Below, one piece after another: positions 21,261 to 30,645 of a stretch of DNA of 64,000 nt. The notes under the pieces are model-generated. The model searched no databases and was not told where the DNA came from. It was given only the letters and a program-made list of their open reading frames with translations. Source of the DNA: Bacteroidales bacterium (GTDB lineage Bacteria > Bacteroidota > Bacteroidia > Bacteroidales > VadinHA17); assembly GCA_024763075.1 (NCBI GenBank), contig JANTGF010000004.1, positions 30,853 through 94,852 on the forward strand, read 5' to 3'. Position 1 is the first letter of the stretch; every line of letters begins with the position of its first letter. The position numbers and the translations under genes were made by a program.

Positions 21261-23432
21261 ATGAGAACATTATTATTTTCTTTTTTGCTCTTTATTAGTA
21301 TTGAAGCTTTTTCAACCAATTATTATGTTGATTCAAGTGCAACAGGTGCTAACGACGGCACCAGTTGGGTAAATGCATTTGACAGCCTGCACATGGCACT
21401 TGCTGTGGCTGTAGATGCAGATACCATTTTTGTTGCTGAAGGTACTTACCGACCTGCGAATGGAACTGACAGGACGAAGTATTTTGTAATGCCCTCCGGT
21501 GTGAAATTGCTGGGAGGATATCCTTCCGGAGGAGGATGGCCAATGGTGGATGAGCATAAAACCATTCTGTCAGGTGACATAGGTGTGCTGAATGATGACA
21601 GCGACAATACCTATCATGTTATATTCTGTAACATGACCAACCCCCAAACAGAAATAGCACGCTTTTATATTACCGGTGGATATGCGGATGGAGATGGGGA
21701 TGACAGCAAAGGAGGTGGAATTGCCGTGAAGACAAATTCTTCCAGATATTACGGAGTATCAATCCGGGACTGTCGTGTATATGGGAACTATGCCAAATAT
21801 GGTGGCGGGATTGACATCACACGGAAAGGGGATATTTTCAATTCGATTATCGAAAACAACCGGTGTCTTGTTTCAGGTGGGGGGTTGTACATAAATACAG
21901 ATGGAAGGGCATATAATACGATTATTCGGAATAATTATTCCGCCGGTACGGGTGGTGGTGTATATATCGGAGGATTCAATCTGGCCCCGGGGCTTGTAAA
22001 TTGTTTAATTGCCAACAATGAGTCTGTAAGTTTCGGGAGTGGGATAGATCAGTATGAATCTTATGTAATCAACTGTACTATTGTTAATAATAAAGGTCCC
22101 GGAGGGGTCTATCAGAGTTCGATTTATTCAATAATGAGAAATTCTGTGATATGGGGGAACAAACCGTATCAGGTTCAAAATCCGGTTCTTTCAAAATTTG
22201 ACCATTGTGCGATTGCCGATCCGGATGTGGATTTTTCCTCCACAACCAATTTTTATATTGATACATTAAATGCAGGGTTGACGGATACGGTTAATTATCC
22301 TTATTTTCGTTCTCCGGCAGATTCAGTTGGAAATGTTTCTACTCCTGAGGGATTGCAAAATATGAAGGAAGCAGACTGGTATATTGATCCCGGATCTGCC
22401 TGTATCAACGCAGGGGATAAAGATCTCTATCCTGCTGCTGCTCCCGCATATGACCTTTTGGATAATCCGAGAATAATTCTTGACACCATTGACATTGGGG
22501 TCTCCGAAGCTTTGATTGATGTAAGCACTGACACTGCAATTGTTATTGATGACAGGGTAAATCTTTACGGCACTGTTCTTTTTTCCATTGATCTCAACTT
22601 AACCAAAAGAGGTTTTCTTTGGGGGGACAGTCCGGATAACATGGATCATAATATTGAAAATTCTACAAGTGGTTGGTACCGGTTTATGGATACAATACAG
22701 CAAATGCCCTCGCCTGGTATTTATTATTACCGTGCCTGGGGTATGGTTGGACCAAAGATATATCGTGCCCCCGTGAGGAGTTTTGTGGTTTGCTCAAGTG
22801 ATACTTCTTTTGAAAACGTCCGGATATGCAAAGGAGAAAGTTATACATTTCCTGATGGAAGTACCTGGGACAACATATCTGCCGATGGAGAATATATCAG
22901 TTATCTTTCTTCACAAACAGGATGTGACAGCCTTGTGATGACCAGTATCAGTGTCAGTGTGATAGATACATCTGTTAGCATTGACGGGATCATACTCACG
23001 GCTAATGCAGCGAATGCAGATTATCAATGGGTGAACTGTGATAATAATTATGAGATGATATCCGGGGCTACAGACCAGAGTTTTACTGCCTCACAAAACG
23101 GTAGTTATGCTGTGATAATCAATGAAAACAATTGCACCGATACTTCTTTTTGTTATGAGGTAACTACTGTTGGTATAAGAGAAACTGATTTTAAAGGTTC
23201 TTTTGAAATTTTCCCGAATCCGGTGAAAGACCAGTTAAATGTCAGATCAGGTGATGAAGACTTTTCCGGACAAATTGAACTTTGGAGTGTGCTGGGGAAG
23301 ATGGTTTACAGCCTGGGGGTGAAGGATGCCCGCACCATAAATATTTCCATGCCTGGTTTCAGGCCTGGAGTGTATTTTCTGAAAATACATGGGGAAAAGG
23401 AAACGGCTGTATTCAGGATTCTGAAAGAATAA
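21261..23432 (+). CDS. Right-handed parallel beta-helix secreted protein with T9SS type A C-terminal sorting domain
   Basis: YYVDSSATGANDGTSWVNAFDSLHMAL, beta-helix repeats, C-terminal FEIFPNPVKDQLNV ... GVYFLKIHGEKETAVFRILKE. Confidence 0.85.
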   Translation: MRTLLFSFLLFISIEAFSTNYYVDSSATGANDGTSWVNAFDSLHMALAVAVDADTIFVAEGTYRPANGTDRTKYFVMPSGVKLLGGYPSGGGWPMVDEHKTILSGDIGVLNDDSDNTYHVIFCNMTNPQTEIARFYITGGYADGDGDDSKGGGIAVKTNSSRYYGVSIRDCRVYGNYAKYGGGIDITRKGDIFNSIIENNRCLVSGGGLYINTDGRAYNTIIRNNYSAGTGGGVYIGGFNLAPGLVNCLIANNESVSFGSGIDQYESYVINCTIVNNKGPGGVYQSSIYSIMRNSVIWGNKPYQVQNPVLSKFDHCAIADPDVDFSSTTNFYIDTLNAGLTDTVNYPYFRSPADSVGNVSTPEGLQNMKEADWYIDPGSACINAGDKDLYPAAAPAYDLLDNPRIILDTIDIGVSEALIDVSTDTAIVIDDRVNLYGTVLFSIDLNLTKRGFLWGDSPDNMDHNIENSTSGWYRFMDTIQQMPSPGIYYYRAWGMVGPKIYRAPVRSFVVCSSDTSFENVRICKGESYTFPDGSTWDNISADGEYISYLSSQTGCDSLVMTSISVSVIDTSVSIDGIILTANAANADYQWVNCDNNYEMISGATDQSFTASQNGSYAVIINENNCTDTSFCYEVTTVGIRETDFKGSFEIFPNPVKDQLNVRSGDEDFSGQIELWSVLGKMVYSLGVKDARTINISMPGFRPGVYFLKIHGEKETAVFRILKE

Positions 23433-23485
23433 TCTGTTATGTTGTATGCTTTTTTTAAATTACACCAAGAAATAGAAAAAATGTC

Positions 23486-23516
23486 TTTGATATTTGAAAT
23501 ACATTCTTTTACTTTG
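23486..23516 (+). promoter_or_regulatory. Putative trp operon promoter
   Basis: TTTG (23486-23489), 19-nt spacer, TTACTTTG (23509-23516), one base off TAnnTTTG. Confidence 0.5.
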
Positions 23517-23534
23517 CAATGCAAACGAAAAGAA

Positions 23535-23594
23535 ATGCACAAGAATTCAAATAAAAACTGGTGGTGGCACAACGATTTTGACCAAACGTTGTGA
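23535..23594 (+). CDS. Putative trp leader peptide 1, MHKNSNKNWWWHNDFDQTL
   Basis: ATG...TGA 20-codon ORF with three consecutive TGG codons, directly followed by a terminator, upstream of trpE. Confidence 0.85.
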   Translation: MHKNSNKNWWWHNDFDQTL

Positions 23595-23616
23595 TAAGGC
23601 CTGTATATAATAATCT

Positions 23617-23648
23617 AAAAGCCTGTTGTGATCACAACAGGCTTTTTT
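23617..23648 (+). terminator. trp attenuator terminator 1
   Basis: AAAAGCCTGTTGTGATCACAACAGGCTTTT 30-nt perfect palindrome ending in a T tract. Confidence 0.9.
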
Positions 23649-23675
23649 AATGAAAGAGATAAATTATCAGAACTT

Positions 23676-23750
23676 ATGAGTAAAATATTAAACATACGGA
23701 TCATTTCAGGAAAAATGTCAGCATGGTGGTGGCAATGGAATGGAACATAA
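23676..23750 (+). CDS. Putative trp leader peptide 2, MSKILNIRIISGKMSAWWWQWNGT
   Basis: 25-codon ORF with TGG TGG TGG CAA TGG, followed by a second hairpin before trpE. Confidence 0.82.
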   Translation: MSKILNIRIISGKMSAWWWQWNGT

Positions 23751-23782
23751 ATTTAATGGGTGAAAACGGAAAAAGATGCACT

Positions 23783-23825
23783 AAGAGCGGCTTCCGGACA
23801 CCCGGAAGCCGCTCTTTGGTTTTAA
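23783..23825 (+). terminator. trp attenuator terminator 2
   Basis: AAGAGCGGCTTCCGG (23783-23797) / CCGGAAGCCGCTCTT (23802-23816), 15-bp perfect stem, then TGGTTTT. Confidence 0.8.
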
Positions 23826-23857
23826 GAATATAGTTTTAGACTTTTATATTTACACAA

Positions 23858-25261
23858 ATGAAAAACTACTATTTTAAAATAAACACAAAAGAAATACTGG
23901 CAGACATCCTGACTCCTGTGGCAGTTTACCTTAAACTCAGGGATGTCTTTCCAAATTCAATTCTTCTGGAAGGGGCTGACTTTAAAGCAGGTGAAAATCA
24001 ATATTCCTTTATTTGCCTGCAAGCCCTGGCAGGAGTTAAAGCTACCGGAAATATGCTGGAAACAAGATTTCCGGATGGACAACATGAAAAAATTGAGATG
24101 ACAAATCACAGGGAGGTTACGGATGTTTTAAGTGAGTATGCAAAAGTTTTTGTACCTGAAGAAGACATCAGCCATCTTCCTGCTACCGGACTTTTTGGCT
24201 ATTCAACTTATGAGGCGGTTACCTATTTTGAAGACATTCAGTTAAAAAGACCGGATAAAAACATGGTAATTCCGGATTTGTATTACCAGTTCTATAAATA
24301 CATTGTAGCTTTTAACCACACAAGCAATAAGATCATGCTCATTGAGCATCTGTTCAATGAGGATGCTTCCGGACTGCAATTTATTGAGGATCAGTTATTC
24401 AATCGAACTTTTGCAGTATATCCCTTTCATCCGGTAAACGGGGAAACTTCCAATCTGACGGATGAAGAGTACAAAAATATAGTTACCAAAGGAAAACAAC
24501 ACTGCCTGCGGGGAGATGTGTTTCAGATAGTATTATCACGGAGTTTTAGCCAGCAGTTTACCGGAGATGAATTTAATGTTTACCGTGCACTACGTTCAAT
24601 TAATCCTTCTCCCTACCTGTTTTATTTTGATTTTGGGAATTTTAAATTGTTTGGATCTTCTCCGGAAGCCCAGTTAAAGACCGGTTATGGAAAGGCACAT
24701 ATCAACCCGATTGCAGGTACTTTTATGCGAACAGGGAATGATAAAGAAGACAGGGAGCTGGCGAAAAAATTATCGCTGGATCCTAAAGAAAACAGTGAGC
24801 ATGTAATGTTGGTCGATCTTGCCAGGAACGACCTGAGTCGAAATGCCGATGAAGTAAAACTAAATTATTTCAGAGAAATCCATTACTACTCTCATGTTTT
24901 GCATATGGTTTCTGAAGTGGAAGGGAAGATTAGAGAAGGTACGGATCCTATACGGATTTATGCCGATACTTTTCCGGCAGGAACTTTATCAGGGGCACCA
25001 AAATACAGGGCTATGGAACTGATTGATAAATATGAAAACCAGGCCCGTGGATTTTACGGAGGTTGTATTGGAATTATTGGCTTAGAAGGAAAAATTAACC
25101 TGGCTATTACCATACGTTCATTCATGAGTAAAGACAATACACTGCATTATCAGGCGGGAGCCGGGATTGTTGCAGAATCCTCTGAGGAAAGTGAGCTAAA
25201 AGAAGTAAAAAATAAACTGGCAGCACTGAAGAAAGCCATTGTTGAAGCAACTGAAATTTGA
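23858..25261 (+). CDS. trpE: Anthranilate synthase component I
   Basis: Chorismate-binding domain: DVFQIVLSRSF, GSSPEAQLKT, PIAGTFMRTG, GTLSGAPKYRAMELID. Confidence 0.95.
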   Translation: MKNYYFKINTKEILADILTPVAVYLKLRDVFPNSILLEGADFKAGENQYSFICLQALAGVKATGNMLETRFPDGQHEKIEMTNHREVTDVLSEYAKVFVPEEDISHLPATGLFGYSTYEAVTYFEDIQLKRPDKNMVIPDLYYQFYKYIVAFNHTSNKIMLIEHLFNEDASGLQFIEDQLFNRTFAVYPFHPVNGETSNLTDEEYKNIVTKGKQHCLRGDVFQIVLSRSFSQQFTGDEFNVYRALRSINPSPYLFYFDFGNFKLFGSSPEAQLKTGYGKAHINPIAGTFMRTGNDKEDRELAKKLSLDPKENSEHVMLVDLARNDLSRNADEVKLNYFREIHYYSHVLHMVSEVEGKIREGTDPIRIYADTFPAGTLSGAPKYRAMELIDKYENQARGFYGGCIGIIGLEGKINLAITIRSFMSKDNTLHYQAGAGIVAESSEESELKEVKNKLAALKKAIVEATEI

Positions 25262-25288
25262 AATGTTTAGTCATAATAAATATAACCA

Positions 25289-25861
25289 ATGAAAAAAATT
25301 TTAGTGATCGATAATTACGATTCGTTTACCTATAACCTTGTTCATTACATAAAGGATGTTACAGGGGAACTTCCGGATGTATTCAGAAATGATAAAATTA
25401 CCGCCGGAGAAGCCAGGGAATACGACAAGATTTTACTATCTCCAGGACCGGGGATCCCGGATGAGGCGGGTAATCTTAAAGACATTATTAAACAGTGTGC
25501 TCCCCAAAAGAGTATGTTTGGTGTTTGTCTTGGTTTACAGGCAATTGCTGAGGTATTTGGCGGTACTTTGTACAATATGAATAGGGTTTATCACGGAGTT
25601 TCATCGCCCATTATTATAACCAAAGAGAAAGATCCGGTTTTTGAAGGTATGCCTAAAGTTTTTGAAGGGGCCCGTTATCATTCATGGATAGTGAACCGGG
25701 AAGGGCTGCCTCAAACACTGAAAGTAACTGCCATTGATGAGGAGGCACAGATCATGGCGCTGAAACATACGGAGTTTGATGTGAAAGGGGTGCAATTTCA
25801 CCCGGAGTCTATTTTAACCGAGAATGGAGCCAGAATCATTGAAAACTGGATAAATAACTAG
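25289..25861 (+). CDS. trpG: Anthranilate synthase component II (glutamine amidotransferase)
   Basis: IDNYDSFTYNLVHY, LSPGPGIPDEAG, GVCLGLQAIAEVFGG, VQFHPESILTENG. Confidence 0.95.
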   Translation: MKKILVIDNYDSFTYNLVHYIKDVTGELPDVFRNDKITAGEAREYDKILLSPGPGIPDEAGNLKDIIKQCAPQKSMFGVCLGLQAIAEVFGGTLYNMNRVYHGVSSPIIITKEKDPVFEGMPKVFEGARYHSWIVNREGLPQTLKVTAIDEEAQIMALKHTEFDVKGVQFHPESILTENGARIIENWINN

Positions 25862-25887
25862 AAAAAACAAACCTAAAATCACTTACC

Positions 25888-26892
25888 ATGACGGAAATGC
25901 GACAAATAATTACCCATTTATCTGCGCACAAAACTTTAACCAGGGAAGAGGCGAGGAAGATACTTTCAGATATTGCCAATGGAATATACGATGAAGTGGA
26001 GATGGCTTCTTTCATGACTATCTTTCTGATGCGGAGTGTTACTGTGGAAGAGCTTTCGGGGTTCAGGGATGCACTCCTGGAGCATTGCCTGCAGGTTGAT
26101 CTGGCCTGCGATTCCCTGATTGATCTTTGTGGTACAGGAGGAGACGGGAAGGATACCTTTAACATTTCCACACTGGCGTCTTTTGTAACTGCCGGTGCCG
26201 GAGCTAAAGTTGCCAAACACGGTAATTATGGCGTTTCTTCTACCTGTGGTTCCTCAAATATTCTGGAGTTTTTCGGTTACCGGTTTACAAACAATCAGGA
26301 TAATCTCAGGAAACAGATTGAAAAAGCCGGAATTTGCTTTTTGCATGCCCCCCTGTTTAATCCGGCTATGAAAAATGTCGCCCCTGTCAGGAGAGGGCTC
26401 AGGGTAAAAACCTTTTTTAATATGCTGGGACCAATGGTAAATCCTGCCTTTCCACAAAAACAACTGGTGGGTGTTTTCAGCCTGGAGCTGGCACGTATTT
26501 ACAGCTATATTTATCAACAAACCGAAAAGGATTTTGTAATTATCCATAGTCTGGACGGGTATGATGAAATATCCCTGACCGGTGAATTTAAAATGATTAG
26601 CAATAAAAAGGAACAATTAATTGATCCGGAACAGCTGGGATTGGAAAAGGCAAGAGCAGAGGATATAAAAGGTGGATCAACAATAAATGAATCTGCAGAT
26701 ATTTTCAAAAAGATTCTGGAGGGGAATGGCACACCTTCACAGCAAAGTGTTGTTGCCGTAAATGCTGCCTACGCTTTGCAATGTTATTTTGAAAAAGATT
26801 TGGAAGAATGCCTGGCCATGGCGAATGAATCGATAAACAGTGGGAAAGCGAAACAGGCTTTTGAAAAATTAATAGAAGTATCGAATAGTTAA
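25888..26892 (+). CDS. trpD: Anthranilate phosphoribosyltransferase
   Basis: DLCGTGGDGKDTFNISTLASFV, KHGNYGVSSTCGSSN. Confidence 0.95.
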   Translation: MTEMRQIITHLSAHKTLTREEARKILSDIANGIYDEVEMASFMTIFLMRSVTVEELSGFRDALLEHCLQVDLACDSLIDLCGTGGDGKDTFNISTLASFVTAGAGAKVAKHGNYGVSSTCGSSNILEFFGYRFTNNQDNLRKQIEKAGICFLHAPLFNPAMKNVAPVRRGLRVKTFFNMLGPMVNPAFPQKQLVGVFSLELARIYSYIYQQTEKDFVIIHSLDGYDEISLTGEFKMISNKKEQLIDPEQLGLEKARAEDIKGGSTINESADIFKKILEGNGTPSQQSVVAVNAAYALQCYFEKDLEECLAMANESINSGKAKQAFEKLIEVSNS

Positions 26893-26901
26893 GTGAAGGA
26901 G

Positions 26902-27690
26902 ATGGAAAATACAATTCTTAATGAAATCATCCTGAGCAAGCAGAAGGAAGTGGAACTATTAAAAACTTCTGTTCCGATGAAGATGCTGTTGAAAAAGCAA
27001 AGAACCCGGGGGCATTTCTCCATAAAGGAGTTTTTATCGAAAATAGGTGCAAGCGGGATTATTGCAGAGTTCAAGCGCAGGTCTCCTTCCAGGGGCTGGA
27101 TAAACAAAGAAGCAGAACCTGCTATTGTATTACCTGCCTATCAAGAGGCCGGGGCAAGTGCGGTGAGCATATTGACGGATCATCATTTTTTTGGAGGCAG
27201 TCTCTCTGACCTGGAGCTGGCAGGTGAACAAATTGATTTACCTGTTTTGAGAAAGGATTTTATTATTGACGAATATCAGATTGTTGAGGCGGCAATTGCA
27301 GGGGCAGATGTCATCCTCTTAATTGCTGCAAACCTGTCCACCGGAATGGTAATGCAGCTGGCTAATACGGCAAAACAACTTCAACTGGAGGTGCTGCTTG
27401 AGATTCATAATCAGGAAGAACTCGGCCATATTTGTGAGGATGTCGACCTGGTTGGTGTGAATAACAGGAATTTGCATACTTTTAAAACAGAATTACAAAC
27501 CTCCGTAGATCTGAGTACAAAAATCCCTGATCAATTTATGAAAATATCTGAAAGTGGCATTGATCATCCGGATGATATTAAGTTTTTAAAAAAACATGGT
27601 TATAAGGGATTTCTGATAGGAGAACGTTTTATGAAAACAAATAATCCCGGAGGAGCGTGTGGTAAGTTTGTAAAAGAATTGGGTCCATGA
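26902..27690 (+). CDS. trpC: Indole-3-glycerol phosphate synthase
   Basis: IIAEFKRRSPSRGWI, SILTDHHFFGGSLSDL, LRKDFIIDEYQI, VGVNNRNLHTF. Confidence 0.95.
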   Translation: MENTILNEIILSKQKEVELLKTSVPMKMLLKKQRTRGHFSIKEFLSKIGASGIIAEFKRRSPSRGWINKEAEPAIVLPAYQEAGASAVSILTDHHFFGGSLSDLELAGEQIDLPVLRKDFIIDEYQIVEAAIAGADVILLIAANLSTGMVMQLANTAKQLQLEVLLEIHNQEELGHICEDVDLVGVNNRNLHTFKTELQTSVDLSTKIPDQFMKISESGIDHPDDIKFLKKHGYKGFLIGERFMKTNNPGGACGKFVKELGP

Positions 27691-27760
27691 GTAATAGATG
27701 AAGCATCCATGAAAAACGCCTGCCTGAATGAATTATTTGAGCAGGTAATGGGATGATAAT

Positions 27761-27802
27761 AAAAGCCCCCGGTGGGGCGTGATGTATATAACCAGGGCTT
27801 TT
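27761..27802 (+). other. Terminator-like hairpin in the trpC-trpF gap
   Basis: AAAAGCCC (27761-27768) / GGGCTTTT (27795-27802); alternative GCCCC/GGGGC pairing inside it. Confidence 0.5.
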
Positions 27803-27941
27803 AAGTAGGGGGGATGACAAAATATAAAACATTGACAAACTAAATGTAACAAAAATATAGGCAGGTGAAGATATATTATCTTTTAAAACTTGTTGAATTT
27901 GGGCTTGTCTTAAAATTAATTAATTATTTAATAGATTTATA

Positions 27942-28553
27942 ATGGGATTAAAGATTAAAATATGTGGAATGCGTGAAGAGGAGAACATCCTTCAGACAGA
28001 TGCATTGAAACCGGATTATCTGGGTTTTATTTTTTATCCCCCTTCCCCCAGGTATATTGGTTCTGTTTCCCTTCCGGATGTGAATGCAAAAAAAGCGGGT
28101 GTGTTTGTAAATGAACCACTCCACTCCCTGCTTCAGAAGGCGGCTGTTTATAATCTTGATGTGATTCAGTTGCATGGGGAAGAGTCACCGGAGACATGTA
28201 AGGTGCTTCGTGAATTTAATTACGAGGTGTGGAAGGTTTTTAAAATAGGAGAGGATACAAATTCCGATATGGTAAAACCTTTCGAGGGACTTTGTGAGTA
28301 TTTTTTATATGATACAAAGACAAACGGACATGGTGGTTCCGGAAAAAAGTTTGATTGGACAAAGCTAAATGAACTGTCATCACTGGGTCCGTTTTTGCTG
28401 AGTGGAGGCATCGGACCGGAAGATGTGGAGAGAATAAAGAATCTGAATATTGAGAATCTTGCAGGAGTAGATGTGAACAGCCGGTTTGAGGCAAGTGCTG
28501 CTGTAAAAGATATTGCAATGCTGTCAGACTTTATCAATGCAATAAGGAACTAA
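27942..28553 (+). CDS. trpF: Phosphoribosylanthranilate isomerase
   Basis: LKIKICGMREEENI, DYLGFIFYPPSPRY, VIQLHGEESPE, LSGGIGPEDV. Confidence 0.93.
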   Translation: MGLKIKICGMREEENILQTDALKPDYLGFIFYPPSPRYIGSVSLPDVNAKKAGVFVNEPLHSLLQKAAVYNLDVIQLHGEESPETCKVLREFNYEVWKVFKIGEDTNSDMVKPFEGLCEYFLYDTKTNGHGGSGKKFDWTKLNELSSLGPFLLSGGIGPEDVERIKNLNIENLAGVDVNSRFEASAAVKDIAMLSDFINAIRN

Positions 28554-28570
28554 TAGATGAACTGTTTGTT

Positions 28571-29812
28571 ATGGATTATTTTGTAAATAAAAAAGGATAT
28601 TACGGAAAATTCGGTGGGGCTTATATTCCTGAAATGCTTTATCCGAATGTAAAAGAGCTGGAAGAGAACTATTTGAAAATTATGGAGAGTGAGGCTTTCA
28701 AAAATGAGTTTGCAAGCCTGCTTAAAAATTATGTTGGCAGGCCTTCTCCTTTGTATTACAGTGAGAGGTTATCAGGTAAATATGGAGTTAAGCTATATCT
28801 GAAAAGAGAGGACTTGAATCATACCGGCTCTCATAAAATAAATAATACCATCGGCCAGATACTGATGGCTCGTTTTCTTGGGAAGAAGAGGATTATTGCT
28901 GAAACAGGAGCCGGCCAGCATGGAGTGGCAACCGCTACGGTTTGTGCCAGGGAGGGAGTGGAATGCGTGGTTTTTATGGGTGCTACCGATGTTGCCCGCC
29001 AAAAACCCAATGTGGAGAAAATGGAAATGCTGGGTGCCACTGTAATACCGGTTGAATCGGGCAACAAAACACTTAAGGACGCGACCAATGATGCCATTCG
29101 TCACTGGATAAGCCATCCGGATGAGACACATTATATCATAGGTTCTGTTGTGGGCCCTCATCCATACCCTGATATGGTGGCACGTTTTCAATCAGTGATT
29201 AGTAAAGAAATGCGTTCCCAGCTTAATAAACAAACGGGGTCTCCTTTACCGGACAAGATCATTGCCTGTGTGGGTGGGGGGAGTAATGCTGCAGGAGCTT
29301 TCTATCATTATCTGAACGAAAATAAAGTAGAATTGATAGCTGTTGAGGCCGATGGACTGGGTCTGGAAACCGGCCATACAGCTGCAACAACGGCAGCAGG
29401 TACTCCGGGAATTATTCATGGAAGCATGACCTTGCTGATGCAGACCGGGGATGGACAGATCATTGAACCTTATTCTATTTCCGCCGGACTGGATTATCCA
29501 GGAATTGGTCCATTACATGCACATCTTTTTGATGTGAACAGAGCCGGGTTTTACCGGGCGACTGATCAGGAAGCTCTGGATGCTGCTTTTGAACTTACGC
29601 GTCTGGAAGGGATCATTCCTGCTCTTGAATCAGCACATGCATTGGCCGCTCTTCCAAAAATAAAATTCGGGAAAGGAGAAGTAGTTGTGGTGAATATCTC
29701 TGGTAGGGGAGACAAAGATATGGAAGCGTACAGGAAACATCTGTTAGCCGAAAAAAGGATGAAATTCAAAAAAGAAAGATTTAAATATTTATTTTGGAAA
29801 TTTATAAAATGA
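28571..29812 (+). CDS. trpB: Tryptophan synthase beta chain
   Basis: YGKFGGAYIPEML, LKREDLNHTGSHKINN (PLP Lys), ETGAGQHGVATA, CVGGGSNAAG. Confidence 0.96.
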   Translation: MDYFVNKKGYYGKFGGAYIPEMLYPNVKELEENYLKIMESEAFKNEFASLLKNYVGRPSPLYYSERLSGKYGVKLYLKREDLNHTGSHKINNTIGQILMARFLGKKRIIAETGAGQHGVATATVCAREGVECVVFMGATDVARQKPNVEKMEMLGATVIPVESGNKTLKDATNDAIRHWISHPDETHYIIGSVVGPHPYPDMVARFQSVISKEMRSQLNKQTGSPLPDKIIACVGGGSNAAGAFYHYLNENKVELIAVEADGLGLETGHTAATTAAGTPGIIHGSMTLLMQTGDGQIIEPYSISAGLDYPGIGPLHAHLFDVNRAGFYRATDQEALDAAFELTRLEGIIPALESAHALAALPKIKFGKGEVVVVNISGRGDKDMEAYRKHLLAEKRMKFKKERFKYLFWKFIK

Positions 29813-30582
29813 ACAGAATTACAGAGCTCTTCAATAAGAAAAAGAGAAACGTTCTTTCTTTCTATTTTACAGCAGGTCATCCGGAGCCGGACTCCACTCT
29901 TTCTATCCTCAAATCCCTGGAAAAAAACGGAGCAGATATGGTTGAGATCGGGATGCCGTTTTCCGATCCTCTGGCAGATGGTCCTGTGATTCAGCAAAGC
30001 AGCCAGATAGCTCTGAAAAACGGAATGACAATTAAAAAGTTGTTAGCAGCCCTTGAATCTGTCAGAGAGGAGGTTACTATTCCGCTTTTGTGTATGGGGT
30101 ATTTTAATACAGTGCTGCAGTTCGGAATGGAAAACTTTTGCAAAACAATCAGTCAAATTGGTATTGACGGGGTGATATTGCCAGATTTACCCCTGGAAGT
30201 TTATTCGGAGAAATATCAGGCCATATTTGAAAGGTACGGCATTATCCCTGTTTTTCTGATTACTCCGGGAACTTCTGATGAACGTATCCGGCAAACTGAA
30301 AAGTATTCCAAAGGGTTTATCTATATGGTATCTTCGGCCTCGGTAACAGGAGCAAAAAAAGGCTTTGGCAATGAGCAACTTGCTTACTTTAAGCGGATAA
30401 AGGAAATGAATCTTTCAGTTCCGGTGATGGCCGGCTTTGGTATATCCGATAAATTTACCTTTAATCAGGTTTCAGATTATGCTGCCGGTGGGATTATAGG
30501 CAGTGCTTTTGTTTCTCACCTTCAAAAAGAAGGTGCTTCTGAAAATAGCATAGGGGAGTTTATAAAAAGGATTGTGAAGTAG
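29809..30582 (+). CDS. trpA: Tryptophan synthase alpha chain
   Basis: FYFTAGHPEPDSTLSIL, VEIGMPFSDPLADGPVIQQ, DGVILPDLPLEV; ATGA overlap with trpB. Confidence 0.95.
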   Translation: MNRITELFNKKKRNVLSFYFTAGHPEPDSTLSILKSLEKNGADMVEIGMPFSDPLADGPVIQQSSQIALKNGMTIKKLLAALESVREEVTIPLLCMGYFNTVLQFGMENFCKTISQIGIDGVILPDLPLEVYSEKYQAIFERYGIIPVFLITPGTSDERIRQTEKYSKGFIYMVSSASVTGAKKGFGNEQLAYFKRIKEMNLSVPVMAGFGISDKFTFNQVSDYAAGGIIGSAFVSHLQKEGASENSIGEFIKRIVK

Positions 30583-30645
30583 CTTATGTTATTACTAAAA
30601 ACCCTGTGTTCATCTCTTAAGTAAGCTGGTAATTATATACAGGCA

